A stretch of DNA of 64,000 nt from Oscillatoria nigro-viridis PCC 7112 (lineage in GTDB: Bacteria; Cyanobacteriota; Cyanobacteriia; Cyanobacteriales; Microcoleaceae), in assembly GCF_000317475.1 (NCBI RefSeq), contig NC_019729.1, positions 7,103,445 to 7,167,444 on the forward strand, given 5' to 3'. Every line of letters starts with the position of its first letter. The stretch's first letter is position 1. The notes beneath the pieces were generated by a model. It made no database searches and was not told the origin of the DNA. It worked only from the letters and a program-made list of their open reading frames with translations. The position numbers and the translations under genes were made by a program. Shown piece by piece: positions 27,487 through 36,487 of the stretch.

Positions 27487-28818
27487 GTGTTAGCTCCCGG
27501 AAAAATTTTACAAGAACGTTATCAATTGCAACAGCGTTTAGGACGCACAGCGGCCGGTCATCAAACTTGGCTAGCAGTAGATTTAGCGTCTCAAGAACAG
27601 GTGACGCTGAAAATGTTAGCTTTTAGCCCGGAAATGCAGTGGGAAGAACTCAAGCTTTTTGAAAGAGAAGCACAAGTTTTGCAGGCGCTAAATCATCCCC
27701 GCATTCCTTGCTATCGAGATTATTTTTCCCTGGAGCGGGAAGCCGGAGCAGGATTGCCTTGGTTTGGATTAGTGCAAGATTATATTCCGGGGTGTTCGCT
27801 TCAGGAATTGTTAGAAAAAGGCAAGCAATTTTCCGAGAAAAACGTGCAAAAAATTGCCACTGAAGTGCTGGAAATTTTAATTTATTTGCATGGATTAAGT
27901 CCCCCGGTTTTGCACCGAGATATTAAGCCGAGTAATTTAATTTGGGGCAAAGATAAGCACGTTTATCTAGTAGATTTTGGCGCTGTGCAAGCTCAAGCGG
28001 CGGTGACAGGCGTAACGTTTACAGTTGTAGGAACGAGTGGCTATGCACCCTTAGAACAGTTTTGGGGCCGGGCGGTTCCGGGTTCCGATTTGTATGCTTT
28101 GGGAGCTACTTTAATCCATTTGTTAACGGGGGCGACTCCTGCGGATTTGCCACAGAAAGATTCTCGGATTCAGTTTAGCGATCGCGTGAGTGTGAGTCCC
28201 AGTTTGGTAAGCTGGATTGAGAAGATGACGGAAATCGCGTTAGAAAAGCGTTTCAGCGAGGCTAGAGAGGCTTTAGCAGCTTTGAAATCGGGAAACATAC
28301 AAGGGGCTAATCTTCAAATTGAGACTGTGAGGAAAATTGCTAAACCGCGTCACAGTCGCATTCAAGTTAGCAAATCAGCGACGGAGTTAAACATTAAAAT
28401 TCCCTCTGATTTAGTCAGAGCTCCTTTTTCAGTTGGTTTTATGGGAATATTAATTATACTGCTATTTGTGCCGATAATCTTAGTATTCTGGCAATTAAAT
28501 TTTAGTATTGGATTAGGATTGTTTACGATTATAGCAAGTAGCTTAGTACATTTTTTGGGTCAGGGTAATAAAATTACATTTAACCGGAACTACTTTAAAC
28601 TGGAACATCAGATATTTGGGTGGACTTATTCACAACAAACTGGGAAAATTTCGGAAATTTTGGGTACTTTTATATATAGCATGAGTGAGGGAAATCAAAT
28701 CAGGATTCGTTCAGGTAACGATAGGGGAAATTACTTTTATATTTTAGCAAAAAAGTTGAAAGAGGTTGAGGCGGCTTGGTTAGCGCAAGAAATTCAAGAT
28801 TGGTTAAATTTAAGATAA
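27487..28818 (+). CDS. Serine/threonine protein kinase with C-terminal membrane hairpin
   Basis: 443 residues, GTG start. Kinase domain about 10-265: the glycine loop is unusual (LGRTAAGHQTW, lacking GxGxxG), Lys42, Glu61, HRDIKPSN (143-150), DFGAVQ (163-168), GTSGYAPLEQ. A basic linker is followed by two adjacent hydrophobic helices (about 318-365, GFMGILIILLFVPIILVFW), then a 75-residue C-terminal domain (HQIFGWTYSQQTGKISEILG) resembling the small cytoplasmic domain found after such hairpins in cyanobacteria. Substrates unknown. Probably co-transcribed with the pentapeptide gene. Confidence 0.9.
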   Translation: MLAPGKILQERYQLQQRLGRTAAGHQTWLAVDLASQEQVTLKMLAFSPEMQWEELKLFEREAQVLQALNHPRIPCYRDYFSLEREAGAGLPWFGLVQDYIPGCSLQELLEKGKQFSEKNVQKIATEVLEILIYLHGLSPPVLHRDIKPSNLIWGKDKHVYLVDFGAVQAQAAVTGVTFTVVGTSGYAPLEQFWGRAVPGSDLYALGATLIHLLTGATPADLPQKDSRIQFSDRVSVSPSLVSWIEKMTEIALEKRFSEAREALAALKSGNIQGANLQIETVRKIAKPRHSRIQVSKSATELNIKIPSDLVRAPFSVGFMGILIILLFVPIILVFWQLNFSIGLGLFTIIASSLVHFLGQGNKITFNRNYFKLEHQIFGWTYSQQTGKISEILGTFIYSMSEGNQIRIRSGNDRGNYFYILAKKLKEVEAAWLAQEIQDWLNLR

Positions 28819-29089
28819 TTTTTTGTATGGCGAAGCCTTGGTGATTTTTTTGTATAATAGACATCTCCCAACTAAAAATGGGTTACGTGCTCACTTATAG
28901 GGTGTCTAAAATACAACTAATTCCCGGTTCATCAAGTAAAGGAGCAACAGCTTGTAAACCAGACTGCTCGATCAAAAAATTGATGCTACTTTAAAAGAGT
29001 TATGCCAAGGCTTTCAAAAAAATATCCGAATCAAAGTCAGTATATCTTATTACGCGATCGCCCAAAAAACATTGATTATTAATTCAAAT
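28819..29089. other. Intergenic, nothing identified
   Basis: AT-rich convergent spacer without a supported gene, hairpin terminator or repeat. Confidence 0.4.
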
Positions 29090-31504
29090 TTATCCCTTCA
29101 CAGGCAAAACGATCGCAAACTCAGTGCCAACTCCTGGCTCTCCATTCACCTCAATGCTTCCGCCATGTTTTTCTACCGCAATCTGGTGGACAATTGCCAA
29201 CCCCAATCCAGTTCCCTTTCCGACACCTTTCGTCGTGAACAAATGGTCGAATATCTGCTGTTTAACTTCCTCTTTTATCCCGGTGCCGTTATCAGCAATT
29301 TTAATTTTAATGTACCCTTCGCCGACTGTATCCGTGCAAATCGTAATGCGGTTGGGATTGGCGGTAATTTCGCTAAAACTGCGTCCTATATTTGACTCTT
29401 CTAAGGCATCGATCGCATTGGCAAGCAAGTTCATGAAAACTTGATTCAATTGACCGGGAAAACATTGGATTTTAGGGAGATTGCCGTATTTAGTTATCAC
29501 TTCGATCTGCGGGCGGTGTTCGTTTGCTTTGAGGCGGTGTTTCAAAATTAAAATAGCGCTATCAATGCCTTCGTGAATATTAAAAGGAACTTTGTAGTCT
29601 TTGTCACCTCGGGAGAAGGTACGCAAACTATTGCTGATGCTGCAAATGCGCTCGCACCCGAGTTGCATTGAATCAACCATCTTCGGTAAATCTTCCAAAA
29701 GATAATCGAGGTCTATCTCTTGGGCGTGGTCGGCTATTTCCGATTGCGATGCACCGGAGCGATACAATTCTAAGTGTTCGATAACATCTTCCAAACTTCT
29801 TTTACCTTCGCTTAAATTGCCAGAAATAAACCCAATCGGATTGTTAATTTCGTGGGCAACTCCGGCGACTAAATTACCCAATGCCGACATTTTTTCGCTT
29901 TGCACGATTTGCAGTTGTGCTTGTTGTAAATTTTTTAAAGTTCGTTCTAGCTGTTGATTTTGCTCTTGCAAAAGTTCGGCTGCTCGCTTGCGCTCAGTGG
30001 CATCCACACCCAAACCAATAATCCCGATTGTCTCGCCCTGGGAATTTTTTAACTGCACTTTCGTGATTTCTAAATCGTGTAGTTGCCCGTCCACCAATCT
30101 GAGAGTTTCGCTGGAGTAATGCGGCAAATCTTGAGCAAGGCAGGCGGCATCTGAAACCATACAGCCCGCTGCATTCTCCCCCAGTATATCTTGATAATGA
30201 TCGACAGCTAGGAAATCGCTCAGAGGCACGCCCACATCTTGAGAAAATGTCTTGTTCAAAAACTGTACTTTACCACTGAGATTCACCATCCAAATCCAAA
30301 TCGGAGCGACATCAAGAATCGCTTGGAGCATTTTTTTCTGATCGGCAAGCTGAGCTTCGGTTCTGCTAATTTGTACTAGCGATCGCTCTAATTGTTGGTT
30401 GTAATCCTGATAGTTTTTATAGAGCAGAGCATTTTGCAAACAGATGGCTGCCTGGGAGCACAGGAGATTGAGAAGTTGCAGGCGATCTCGGGTAAAAACT
30501 TTTGCGGTTAAGCGATTTTCCAGATACAAAATGCCGACTAAGTTGCCTCGATCGAGAATCGGCCAACACAACAGGCTCTGCGGTTGGTATTGGAGAATGT
30601 ACGAGTCGGAATCCCAATCGCGTTGTTGGGCCAGATCCCGAACAATCACAGGTTTCAATAAATTTTTAACGCAGTCAACAATTTTGAGGGGCAAGATATC
30701 GCTGTTTTCATCGAGTTTTGCCGATGATAAGTCAATCGCCCACTCGAGTCCAGAATTGTCGAGCGCGCTTGTAGCCGCGATTTCCCATTGATTGCCGTTT
30801 GGCAAAATCAGCGCTCCTTTGTCAGCTCCTGTATTTTTCATCGCCAGTTGCATCAGTTTGGCAATCAGTCGATCGAGTTCTCTTTCACTAGAGAGCGCTT
30901 GACAAGCTTTTAACAGTGTTGAAAAATTCCCGAAATCTGAGACGCTCGCCGAAACAGACGGATGAATGGATGGATGAATGGATGGATGAAGCGATTGATT
31001 GTGCCCAGCAGGTGTTGCAAAATTTGCTAATGGATTTGCAGGGACTTTTGCGGGTTCTAAAATCGGTTTTAACAATTGAGGATAACGTTTTTCTAAGTCG
31101 TCAATCTTGGCTCTATCTCCCCAGCGGACATAGCAATCATAGGCATCTATCATGTAGAGTCTGGCAATTTTTTCTCTTCCCAACGACAGGTAAAACTTAG
31201 CAGCAAGTTCGCAGGCAAGAGCTTCTTCATAGACATATTCGTTAGCTTTAGCTCCGGTAATAGCTCGATCGTACAGTTCCATTGCTTCTGCTGTCTGTCC
31301 CAAAACGCCGAGCAATTCTGCCTCAACCAGATCGAACTTGTGTTGGTAATTGAGCGGCGTATGGTGCGCGAATTCTTTGAGTTTTTTCTGACTAGCCCCA
31401 ACGCGCTTAAGGATTTGTTGGCGCTCCGTCGGTGCGGCATCTGCATAGATTGCCAAATCTGCCAGCGCATCATAAAAGTCGTGCATCATCGTTACTAGCA
31501 TCAA
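29090..31504 (-). CDS. GAF-PAS sensor histidine kinase, 5'-truncated Hstk type
   Basis: 804 residues. Residues 1-155 (FYDALADLAIYADAAPTERQ, YDRAITGAKANEYVYEEALA, MIDAYDCYVRWGDRAKIDDL, EKRYPQLL) match the end of the TPR/ATPase part of large cyanobacterial Ser/Thr kinase-AAA-histidine kinases. The upstream kinase and AAA parts are absent, so the gene looks like a surviving 3' portion that is now free-standing. Then a GAF domain (about 205-350), a PAS domain (about 390-505), a coiled coil, and a HisKA/HATPase core: His in VAGVAHEINNPIGF, N box NLLANAIDALEE, IADNGTGI, KGTGLGLAIV. A Ser-Ile-His-Pro tandem (SLHPSIHPSIHPSVS) comes from a 12-bp DNA repeat. Start may be codon 1, 2, 6 or 7. Confidence 0.88.
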   Translation of the reverse strand: MMLVTMMHDFYDALADLAIYADAAPTERQQILKRVGASQKKLKEFAHHTPLNYQHKFDLVEAELLGVLGQTAEAMELYDRAITGAKANEYVYEEALACELAAKFYLSLGREKIARLYMIDAYDCYVRWGDRAKIDDLEKRYPQLLKPILEPAKVPANPLANFATPAGHNQSLHPSIHPSIHPSVSASVSDFGNFSTLLKACQALSSERELDRLIAKLMQLAMKNTGADKGALILPNGNQWEIAATSALDNSGLEWAIDLSSAKLDENSDILPLKIVDCVKNLLKPVIVRDLAQQRDWDSDSYILQYQPQSLLCWPILDRGNLVGILYLENRLTAKVFTRDRLQLLNLLCSQAAICLQNALLYKNYQDYNQQLERSLVQISRTEAQLADQKKMLQAILDVAPIWIWMVNLSGKVQFLNKTFSQDVGVPLSDFLAVDHYQDILGENAAGCMVSDAACLAQDLPHYSSETLRLVDGQLHDLEITKVQLKNSQGETIGIIGLGVDATERKRAAELLQEQNQQLERTLKNLQQAQLQIVQSEKMSALGNLVAGVAHEINNPIGFISGNLSEGKRSLEDVIEHLELYRSGASQSEIADHAQEIDLDYLLEDLPKMVDSMQLGCERICSISNSLRTFSRGDKDYKVPFNIHEGIDSAILILKHRLKANEHRPQIEVITKYGNLPKIQCFPGQLNQVFMNLLANAIDALEESNIGRSFSEITANPNRITICTDTVGEGYIKIKIADNGTGIKEEVKQQIFDHLFTTKGVGKGTGLGLAIVHQIAVEKHGGSIEVNGEPGVGTEFAIVLPVKG

Positions 31505-31780
31505 AACAGAATTCCCAAGATAAGGTTTGCCTCCATTTCCCCTGTCGATGGGCTACGGATTACGGCTCGAATATATCCCGAATCCGCAGCCTCTTTTTGC
31601 TAAATTTTATACACCTCCATCTGGCAGATAACAGTCTAGATTAATTAAAAGATTGGAAGGTTTAATATATTTGTAAATAACCGATCTGCGTTCGAGTTCG
31701 TCAAGAATGTCTGTTCGGTTGAGGACTATTTCTACCGACCCAATTAACGGTCGCTAATGCAACTTTTTTAAATTTTAGCA

Positions 31781-31963
31781 TTACCGCCTTCCGGAAATCC
31801 TCAACCACAACGAGGTAGGTTTGAGAATTTTAGCGGCGGGTGGTTGGTCTTTCTCGCGCAGGAACCGATCGATAGCCGATCGAGAATCTGTGTACAATTG
31901 CGCGATCGGGCGATATCCAGGTATTACCCCAGTCAAATATACTGCATTTATTATTGTGTCCAT
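31781..31963 (-). CDS. Possible small hypothetical protein
   Basis: 60 residues from ATG 31963 (MDTIINAVYLTGVIPGYRPI, AQLYTDSRSAIDRFLREK). A TTGAGGT lies about nine bases upstream of the start. Composition looks protein-like, but I recognise no family; it could also be a remnant. Confidence 0.35.
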   Translation of the reverse strand: MDTIINAVYLTGVIPGYRPIAQLYTDSRSAIDRFLREKDQPPAAKILKPTSLWLRISGRR

Positions 31964-32294
31964 ATCGGCTGACCTCAACCCAGACATTAACTTGACAAAA
32001 CTTAGTCTATCTATCTTAGGGCATAAACACCATAATTTTCGAGCTGTCGATCAAAAAATCCAATTATCTATTAAAAAACAACATTTTATACTTTGGCGAG
32101 CGTGATTAAAGCTTATTACTTACGTATAAGTTTCTGGGGTTAATCTCAAATACGATTCAATGAACGCAAAATACACGTATAAACACTGCCGTATCATGTC
32201 TTAAAAAATACAATGGGTAATTAATTGAATTTAATATATAGCCTTTCGAGCTCTCATATGAGGTACTCCGCGGGCATCGGCCTCCGTGGGCATG

Positions 32295-32351
32295 GGGCAT
32301 GGGCCCGCGTAGGGCATGGGCCCGCGTAGGGCATCGGCCCGCGTAGGGCAT
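32295..32351. repeat. 17-bp GC-rich tandem repeat
   Basis: GGGCATGGGCCCGCGTA twice, then a one-base variant with CATCGG, then a partial GGGCAT. Each unit contains the GGGCCC palindrome. Set in AT-rich DNA. Confidence 0.9.
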
Positions 32352-32720
32352 ACCTCACTTTTTTGAGAACCGCTGTAGCTCGATCGCCCAAATTTCCGCT
32401 ACGCCGGTAAAAAAGTTATTACCTTAAAAAGTCCAAATACAATCTATAGAAATTATAAAGAATCCATCGTGAAAGGAGTGCCACTCTAGTCCCCCCTAGA
32501 AAAGGACAGGGCCGTTGCATTGTGCTGAAACTCCCCCCTGCACTGTACTTCCGGGCTAATAGCCCTCCCAGGGGTTAAAACCAAATCAAATAGTAATAGG
32601 CAGTAGTCTTCACATGACAATCAAGCATCCAGGATACCAGCCCCCGAATTCATCCGTCCACAAATAAAAAACCTGTATCCGATAAAGGAGCCCCCGACTC
32701 GATCTCGCGCAAGTCAGTCG

Positions 32721-32759
32721 ATTTTAGATTTTAGATTTTAGATTTTAGATTTTAGATTT
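32721..32759. repeat. TTTTAGA heptamer array
   Basis: At least five consecutive 7-bp units; a short tandemly repeated repetitive (STRR) sequence typical of filamentous cyanobacteria. Confidence 0.9.
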
Positions 32760-32907
32760 ACCCCACAGATAAATCTGGGATCTTGAACTAGGATCTAAAA
32801 TTTTGATCTTTCCACGATAAGAGTACGTGGCACGGTATCCTTTTTTGGGCTGAGTCAATGCTTCAATTCTTTAATCTTTAATCTCAAATCTAAAATAGAT
32901 TGACTTT

Positions 32908-33008
32908 AGGATCGCGAATTAAATAACTTACAATTTTAATTGTTATTGTGGGATGGGCGTCCCGCCCGTCCCACTTTCAAGAGTGGAAGTTATTTAATTC
33001 TCATTCCT
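32908..33008. mobile_element. MITE-like palindromic element (copy 1)
   Basis: Left end AGGATCGCGAATTAAATAAC and right end GTTATTTAATTCTCATTCCT are inverted copies (18 of the 20 bases match apart from the outer variable positions). The interior has a hairpin GGGATGGGCGTCCCGCCCGTCCC. A second copy with the interior reversed lies at 54573-54702. No coding sequence. Confidence 0.75.
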
Positions 33009-33181
33009 TACCTAAATTCCGACAGAGGTTAAAACCCCTGTCGGAATCTAGCTTCCCGATCGGGAAACAGCGTTATTTGAGATTAGTCGATCGCGTCTGC
33101 CGCTCTTTCTGGCCCTCGTTGAGTTCTGTCAATATCTCGATTCACTTTCTAGCAAATATTGTCCGAGGCAGCTTCAGCGTT

Positions 33182-33829
33182 CTATCTTGCATCTCGTGCT
33201 GCATCATTGATATTTTCTTGGCCGCCGCTGGTATTATATCTCAGAGACTCAGTACCCTCTGCTGCTCTTTCTTTTGCTCCCTGCGTGGCTTCTTTAACAA
33301 TATCTTTTGCTCCCTTCAAGCCTTCGCGAGTGTTTTCTTTAAGATTAGCAAAGCCTTGTTTGGTTTTGTCGCCAAAGTCATCAGCTTTGCGCTGAGCGGT
33401 GCGAGCATCTTCCTTCACCTTTTCGCCAATTTGGTCGAGTTTGTTAGGCGCGTCGTCCGCTACTCGCCGCACGTTTTCCCCTACATTGTTGCTAGATTTA
33501 GTATCGATGCGGTGCTGCGCTTGCTCTTTGAGAAGCTGAGCTTTTGCTTCTGCTGATGTGATCTTTTGGTTTCTGGGGTCGTCATCGCTGTAGTTGTTCA
33601 TGCCGCCTTTGTATTCGGAAGTTACAGCCCCCGAAGGAACTTCTTCTCTAATTTGGTCGGCAGTTTTTCCTATCCTCGCATCAGTTTTTCCTGCCGTTAC
33701 ATCAGTTTTTCCTGCCATCATATCAGGGCGGCTGCAGGCCGTACTCACAAATACTAAAATGCCAGCCAGAAACACTGTTAAGATTTGTACAGCTCGAATT
33801 TTTTTCACAAATGCAGTTAGTCTGTTCAT
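33182..33829 (-). CDS. Lipoprotein with apolipoprotein/LEA-like helical repeats (DUF6658-like)
   Basis: 215 residues. Basic N-terminus, hydrophobic helix (VQILTVFLAGILVFVS) and a lipobox ending STAC at Cys32 give a lipid-anchored export signal. GKTDVTAGKTDARIGKTADQ is an internal heptapeptide triplication. Residues 110-215 are charged amphipathic 11-mer-like helices (EKVKEDARTAQRKADDFGDK, TREGLKGAKDIVKEATQG) as in LEA and apolipoprotein-like stress proteins. Likely a periplasmic-side envelope or stress protein; function unproven. Confidence 0.8.
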   Translation of the reverse strand: MNRLTAFVKKIRAVQILTVFLAGILVFVSTACSRPDMMAGKTDVTAGKTDARIGKTADQIREEVPSGAVTSEYKGGMNNYSDDDPRNQKITSAEAKAQLLKEQAQHRIDTKSSNNVGENVRRVADDAPNKLDQIGEKVKEDARTAQRKADDFGDKTKQGFANLKENTREGLKGAKDIVKEATQGAKERAAEGTESLRYNTSGGQENINDAARDAR

Positions 33830-34000
33830 AAAAATGCTCCTTTCTATTGTGAAATGCTCAAATGCCTTGTGCTCAAATGCCTTGTGGCTTTGTAGATGTC
33901 TTGCATAACCAAATTAGGCACTTAAACACTTTTTTAACTATACGAATAGAAACCGTAGCTTTTCATCTATCCCAAGTTACATTCCTTAAGTTATAGTAGA

Positions 34001-34031
34001 AGGAATAAGGAATAAGGAATAAGGAATAAGG
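34001..34031. repeat. GGAATAA heptamer array
   Basis: Four consecutive 7-bp units upstream of the lipoprotein gene. Confidence 0.85.
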
Positions 34032-34206
34032 CTTTGCGAGCGGATAGAAATCAGCAATCAGGAAGAAGGAATGGATAATCCTCAATCTTCTACCAATTAT
34101 TAAAATTCGCAGCACCCCGCACCGGACAAGGCAATGTCGTTTCCCTAGATAGCTGTTTGGTTCTCCATGCGCGCACTATGTTGAAATGTTGTGCGTGTTG
34201 GGGTCA

Positions 34207-34237
34207 AAAAAAACCTTCTAGTCAGGAACTAGAAGGA
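34207..34237 (-). terminator. Rho-independent terminator of the trpA unit
   Basis: On the minus strand CCTTCTAG-7 nt-CTAGAAGG is followed by eight T. It lies about 105 bp past the trpA stop codon. Confidence 0.85.
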
Positions 34238-34341
34238 AAGTGGTGTATGATCTCAAGTACAACAAGGTCTTTAATCGCAATTGTGCAGGCACATCCCGAT
34301 CGCACACATCTGTCTAATGGCTGAAAGTATCTGTAAAGTTG

Positions 34342-35139
34342 CTAAGCATTTTGAATCGCTGTTTTTAGACTTTTGCAGAATTCGCCGATCGCCTCTAAAC
34401 CCTGTTCTGGAGTTCCTTGGGCCAAGCGTTTGACAAAAGCACTGCCAACAATCGCAGCATCTGCACCCCATTCTTTCACCTGGCGAGCGTGTTCGGGTTG
34501 CGATATACCAAACCCGACGCCGATGGGTTTGTCGGTGACGGCGCGAAGTTCTTGCAGCAATTCTTTTGCTCTCGTTTCTAAGCCTTCGCGCACTCCCGTC
34601 ACCCCCGTCACACTGACTAAGTAAATAAATCCTTGAGATTGACGAGCGATCGCTTCTATACGACTTTTGGGACTGGTGGGAGCAACTAATAATGTTAGTT
34701 CAATCCCTAATTTGTTGGCAGGTTGGATGAGACTGTCTGCTTCTTCTAAGGGCAAGTCTGGTACAACCAATCCCTGAACTCCAGCACTTTTGATTTGCTG
34801 CAAGAACGTTTCTATACCTCGGTACAAAATCGGGTTGTAGTATGTGAAGAGAATGATGGGCGATCGCAAATTCGGACTAACTTTCGCTACCATTTCCAGC
34901 ACCGCATCTAACCGCGTTCCCCGCTGTAGAGCCCTTGTAGCAGCGGCTTGAATCACCGGCCCGTCAGCTAGCGGGTCAGAATAGGGAACGCCAAGCTCGA
35001 TCGCGTCTGCACCGTTATCATCCAAAATTTGCAGTGCTTTAGCCGTTGTCTCCAAATCTGGGTCGCCTGCAGTAATAAAAGGAATCAATGCACATTGGTG
35101 GTTCTTGCGTAACGTTTCAAAACAATTAGAAATAGTCAT
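34342..35139 (-). CDS. trpA: Tryptophan synthase alpha subunit
   Basis: 265 residues. [17 protein letters not shown] gives the catalytic Glu/Asp region start, [20 protein letters not shown] contains the catalytic Glu and Asp, and [20 protein letters not shown] with [12 protein letters not shown] forms the phosphate site. It cleaves indole-3-glycerol phosphate to indole, channelled to TrpB. The ndhL-DUF3007-trpA order on one strand is conserved in many cyanobacteria; here 290 bp of repeats separate trpA from DUF3007. Confidence 0.97.
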   Translation of the reverse strand: MTISNCFETLRKNHQCALIPFITAGDPDLETTAKALQILDDNGADAIELGVPYSDPLADGPVIQAAATRALQRGTRLDAVLEMVAKVSPNLRSPIILFTYYNPILYRGIETFLQQIKSAGVQGLVVPDLPLEEADSLIQPANKLGIELTLLVAPTSPKSRIEAIARQSQGFIYLVSVTGVTGVREGLETRAKELLQELRAVTDKPIGVGFGISQPEHARQVKEWGADAAIVGSAFVKRLAQGTPEQGLEAIGEFCKSLKTAIQNA

Positions 35140-35155
35140 TAGTTATTAGTCATCA

Positions 35156-35235
35156 GTCATTGGTTGTTGGCAGTTGGTTGTTGGCAGTTGGTTGTTGGCA
35201 GTTGGTTGTTGGTTGTTGGCAGTTGGTTGTTAGCA
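35156..35235. repeat. GGTTGTTGGCAGTT tandem array
   Basis: About five units of 14 bp, or 7-bp sub-units. The inverse type (ACAACTGACAACTGACAACTG) follows at 35395-35425, so the spacer between trpA and DUF3007 is bounded by repeats of opposite orientation. Confidence 0.85.
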
Positions 35236-35295
35236 GTTTGTATTAGCTAATAACAACTAATATCATGTCCGATCGATTAACCATAATATCCCGGT

Positions 35296-35355
35296 CGGGG
35301 CGGGTTTTTGAGCTTGGAGATTGTTGGGATGTATTGTTGGTGAACCCGCCCTTAC
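35296..35355. repeat. Dispersed GGGGCGGGTT hairpin repeat (copy 3)
   Basis: CGGGGCGGGTTTTTGAG ... TTGGTGAACCCGCCCTTACA. Member of the eight-copy family, here inverted relative to copy 1. Confidence 0.85.
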
Positions 35356-35431
35356 AAAAATCTCGGTCGCTCGACCGGATATGATATAACAACTAACAAC
35401 TGACAACTGACAACTGACAACTAACCACTGA

Positions 35432-35737
35432 CTAATTATCTTTTTCCTGCTCTATTTCGGCTTGAAGTTTGGCTAATTCTTCAGGAGTGAGTTCATCGAG
35501 CTGCTTCTGCAAGACAGCTTCTTTGTAGTCTTGCAATTGCTGGCTGTAGGTCATCTTTTGAGTCAGCGCTCGAAATAAATAAGTCACCAGCCAGCCAATC
35601 AAGCCGGCGACCAAAAATAACTGACTCCAAATCCCTGCATTCATACTGTCGAGTCCGGCAAATTGCAGTAGCAAGTAGACCAACCCACCTGCTACAAAAA
35701 AGCCGACACTGATTCCAATTACGTCAATACGTCGCAT
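35432..35737 (-). CDS. DUF3007 membrane protein
   Basis: 101 residues: two membrane helices (GISVGFFVAGGLVYLLLQFA and LFLVAGLIGWLVTYLFRALT) and a charged cytoplasmic tail ending ELAKLQAEIEQEKDN. Family is restricted to cyanobacteria and plastids and usually adjoins ndhL, as here (stop of ndhL and start are adjacent). A link to NDH-1 is inferred from this order; function is unknown. Confidence 0.9.
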   Translation of the reverse strand: MRRIDVIGISVGFFVAGGLVYLLLQFAGLDSMNAGIWSQLFLVAGLIGWLVTYLFRALTQKMTYSQQLQDYKEAVLQKQLDELTPEELAKLQAEIEQEKDN

Positions 35738-35953
35738 TTAGGCTTCAATCTGCCGCCGTTTGGGCCGAAAATTCAAAAAAGGAGCTAGGAGAAACATACC
35801 TGGGAAGAAGAAGAACATCAAGAAGTACATGAAGCCGCGCTCAAAAGAGGTGGCGACGTACCAGCGGCTGTTCAGGTAAGCGTAGGTGGCCGCGGGTACT
35901 ACCAGGAGGTAGGTTCCTGCCAAGACGGCGTAAAGCAGTAAGGTAATATACAT
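35738..35953 (-). CDS. ndhL: NAD(P)H-quinone oxidoreductase subunit L
   Basis: 71 residues. Two membrane helices ([20 protein letters not shown] and [20 protein letters not shown]) and the conserved [15 protein letters not shown] linker and FLNFRPKRR end identify NdhL, an oxygenic-phototroph-specific membrane subunit of NDH-1 needed for cyclic electron flow and CO2 uptake. Its stop codon abuts the DUF3007 start; the two are co-transcribed. Confidence 0.95.
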   Translation of the reverse strand: MYITLLLYAVLAGTYLLVVPAATYAYLNSRWYVATSFERGFMYFLMFFFFPGMFLLAPFLNFRPKRRQIEA

Positions 35954-36151
35954 AGATTTGCTTTAGGGGAATAATAACACGGGTAAGTCAGTTGACACGC
36001 TCCGTTAGCTGGTTAACTATTGTACCGCTTGGGGAGATCCAGCGCGACTTTTGGGAATTTTTTGATTAGGGGTTGCGTAAATTGGGGTTTTGGCTGTAGA
36101 ATAAAAGGCTGTTGCTGTTAGTGGCTCAAAACCACAGCAGCTTAACCAAAG

Positions 36152-36236
36152 GGGGGCGTGGCGGAATGGTAGACGCTACGGACTTAAAATCCGTTGACCC
36201 GAAACGGTCGTGTGGGTTCAAGTCCCTCCGCCCCCA
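36152..36236 (+). tRNA. trnL-UAA: tRNA-Leu (UAA), intronless
   Basis: Acceptor GGGGGCG/CGCCCCC, anticodon stem ACGGA/TCCGT with loop CTTAAAA (anticodon TAA), class II long variable arm with GACC/GGTC, T loop TTCAAGT, discriminator A36236, CCA not encoded. 85 nt without any interruption: the group I intron often found after the first anticodon base in cyanobacterial trnL-UAA is absent. The T stem has one T-T mismatch (GTGGG/CCCTC). Confidence 0.95.
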
Positions 36237-36487
36237 TCCATTTCAATCATTTGCGATCCATTTGCGATCCAACGGTTTCAGATTTATTGTCACCAATAGT
36301 TCTGTTTTCCGCTCTATTTTCGCGCTAATGGTTTTCTACTATGTCCAAAAGCGCCTCTATCTCTGCCAAGTTCGCCCCCGACTTTTTACGTCGGGTCTTC
36401 AACTGGTTGAGCAAGTCGGTTGGTTTGGGAAATTGGGCGACGGTGGGAACCCATTTTTTATGTTCATCCCGATCGCCCCGCGTGATA

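Larger units (their letters stand above)
31505..33181. other. 1.7-kb gene-poor, repeat-rich region
   Basis: Holds one doubtful small ORF (31781-31963), a 17-bp tandem repeat, a run of TTTTAGA heptamers and a MITE-like palindrome. At 32480-32560 a C-rich stretch (AGTCCCCCCTAGAAAAGGAC, AACTCCCCCCTGCACTG) stands out in composition but is unassigned. Confidence 0.6.
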
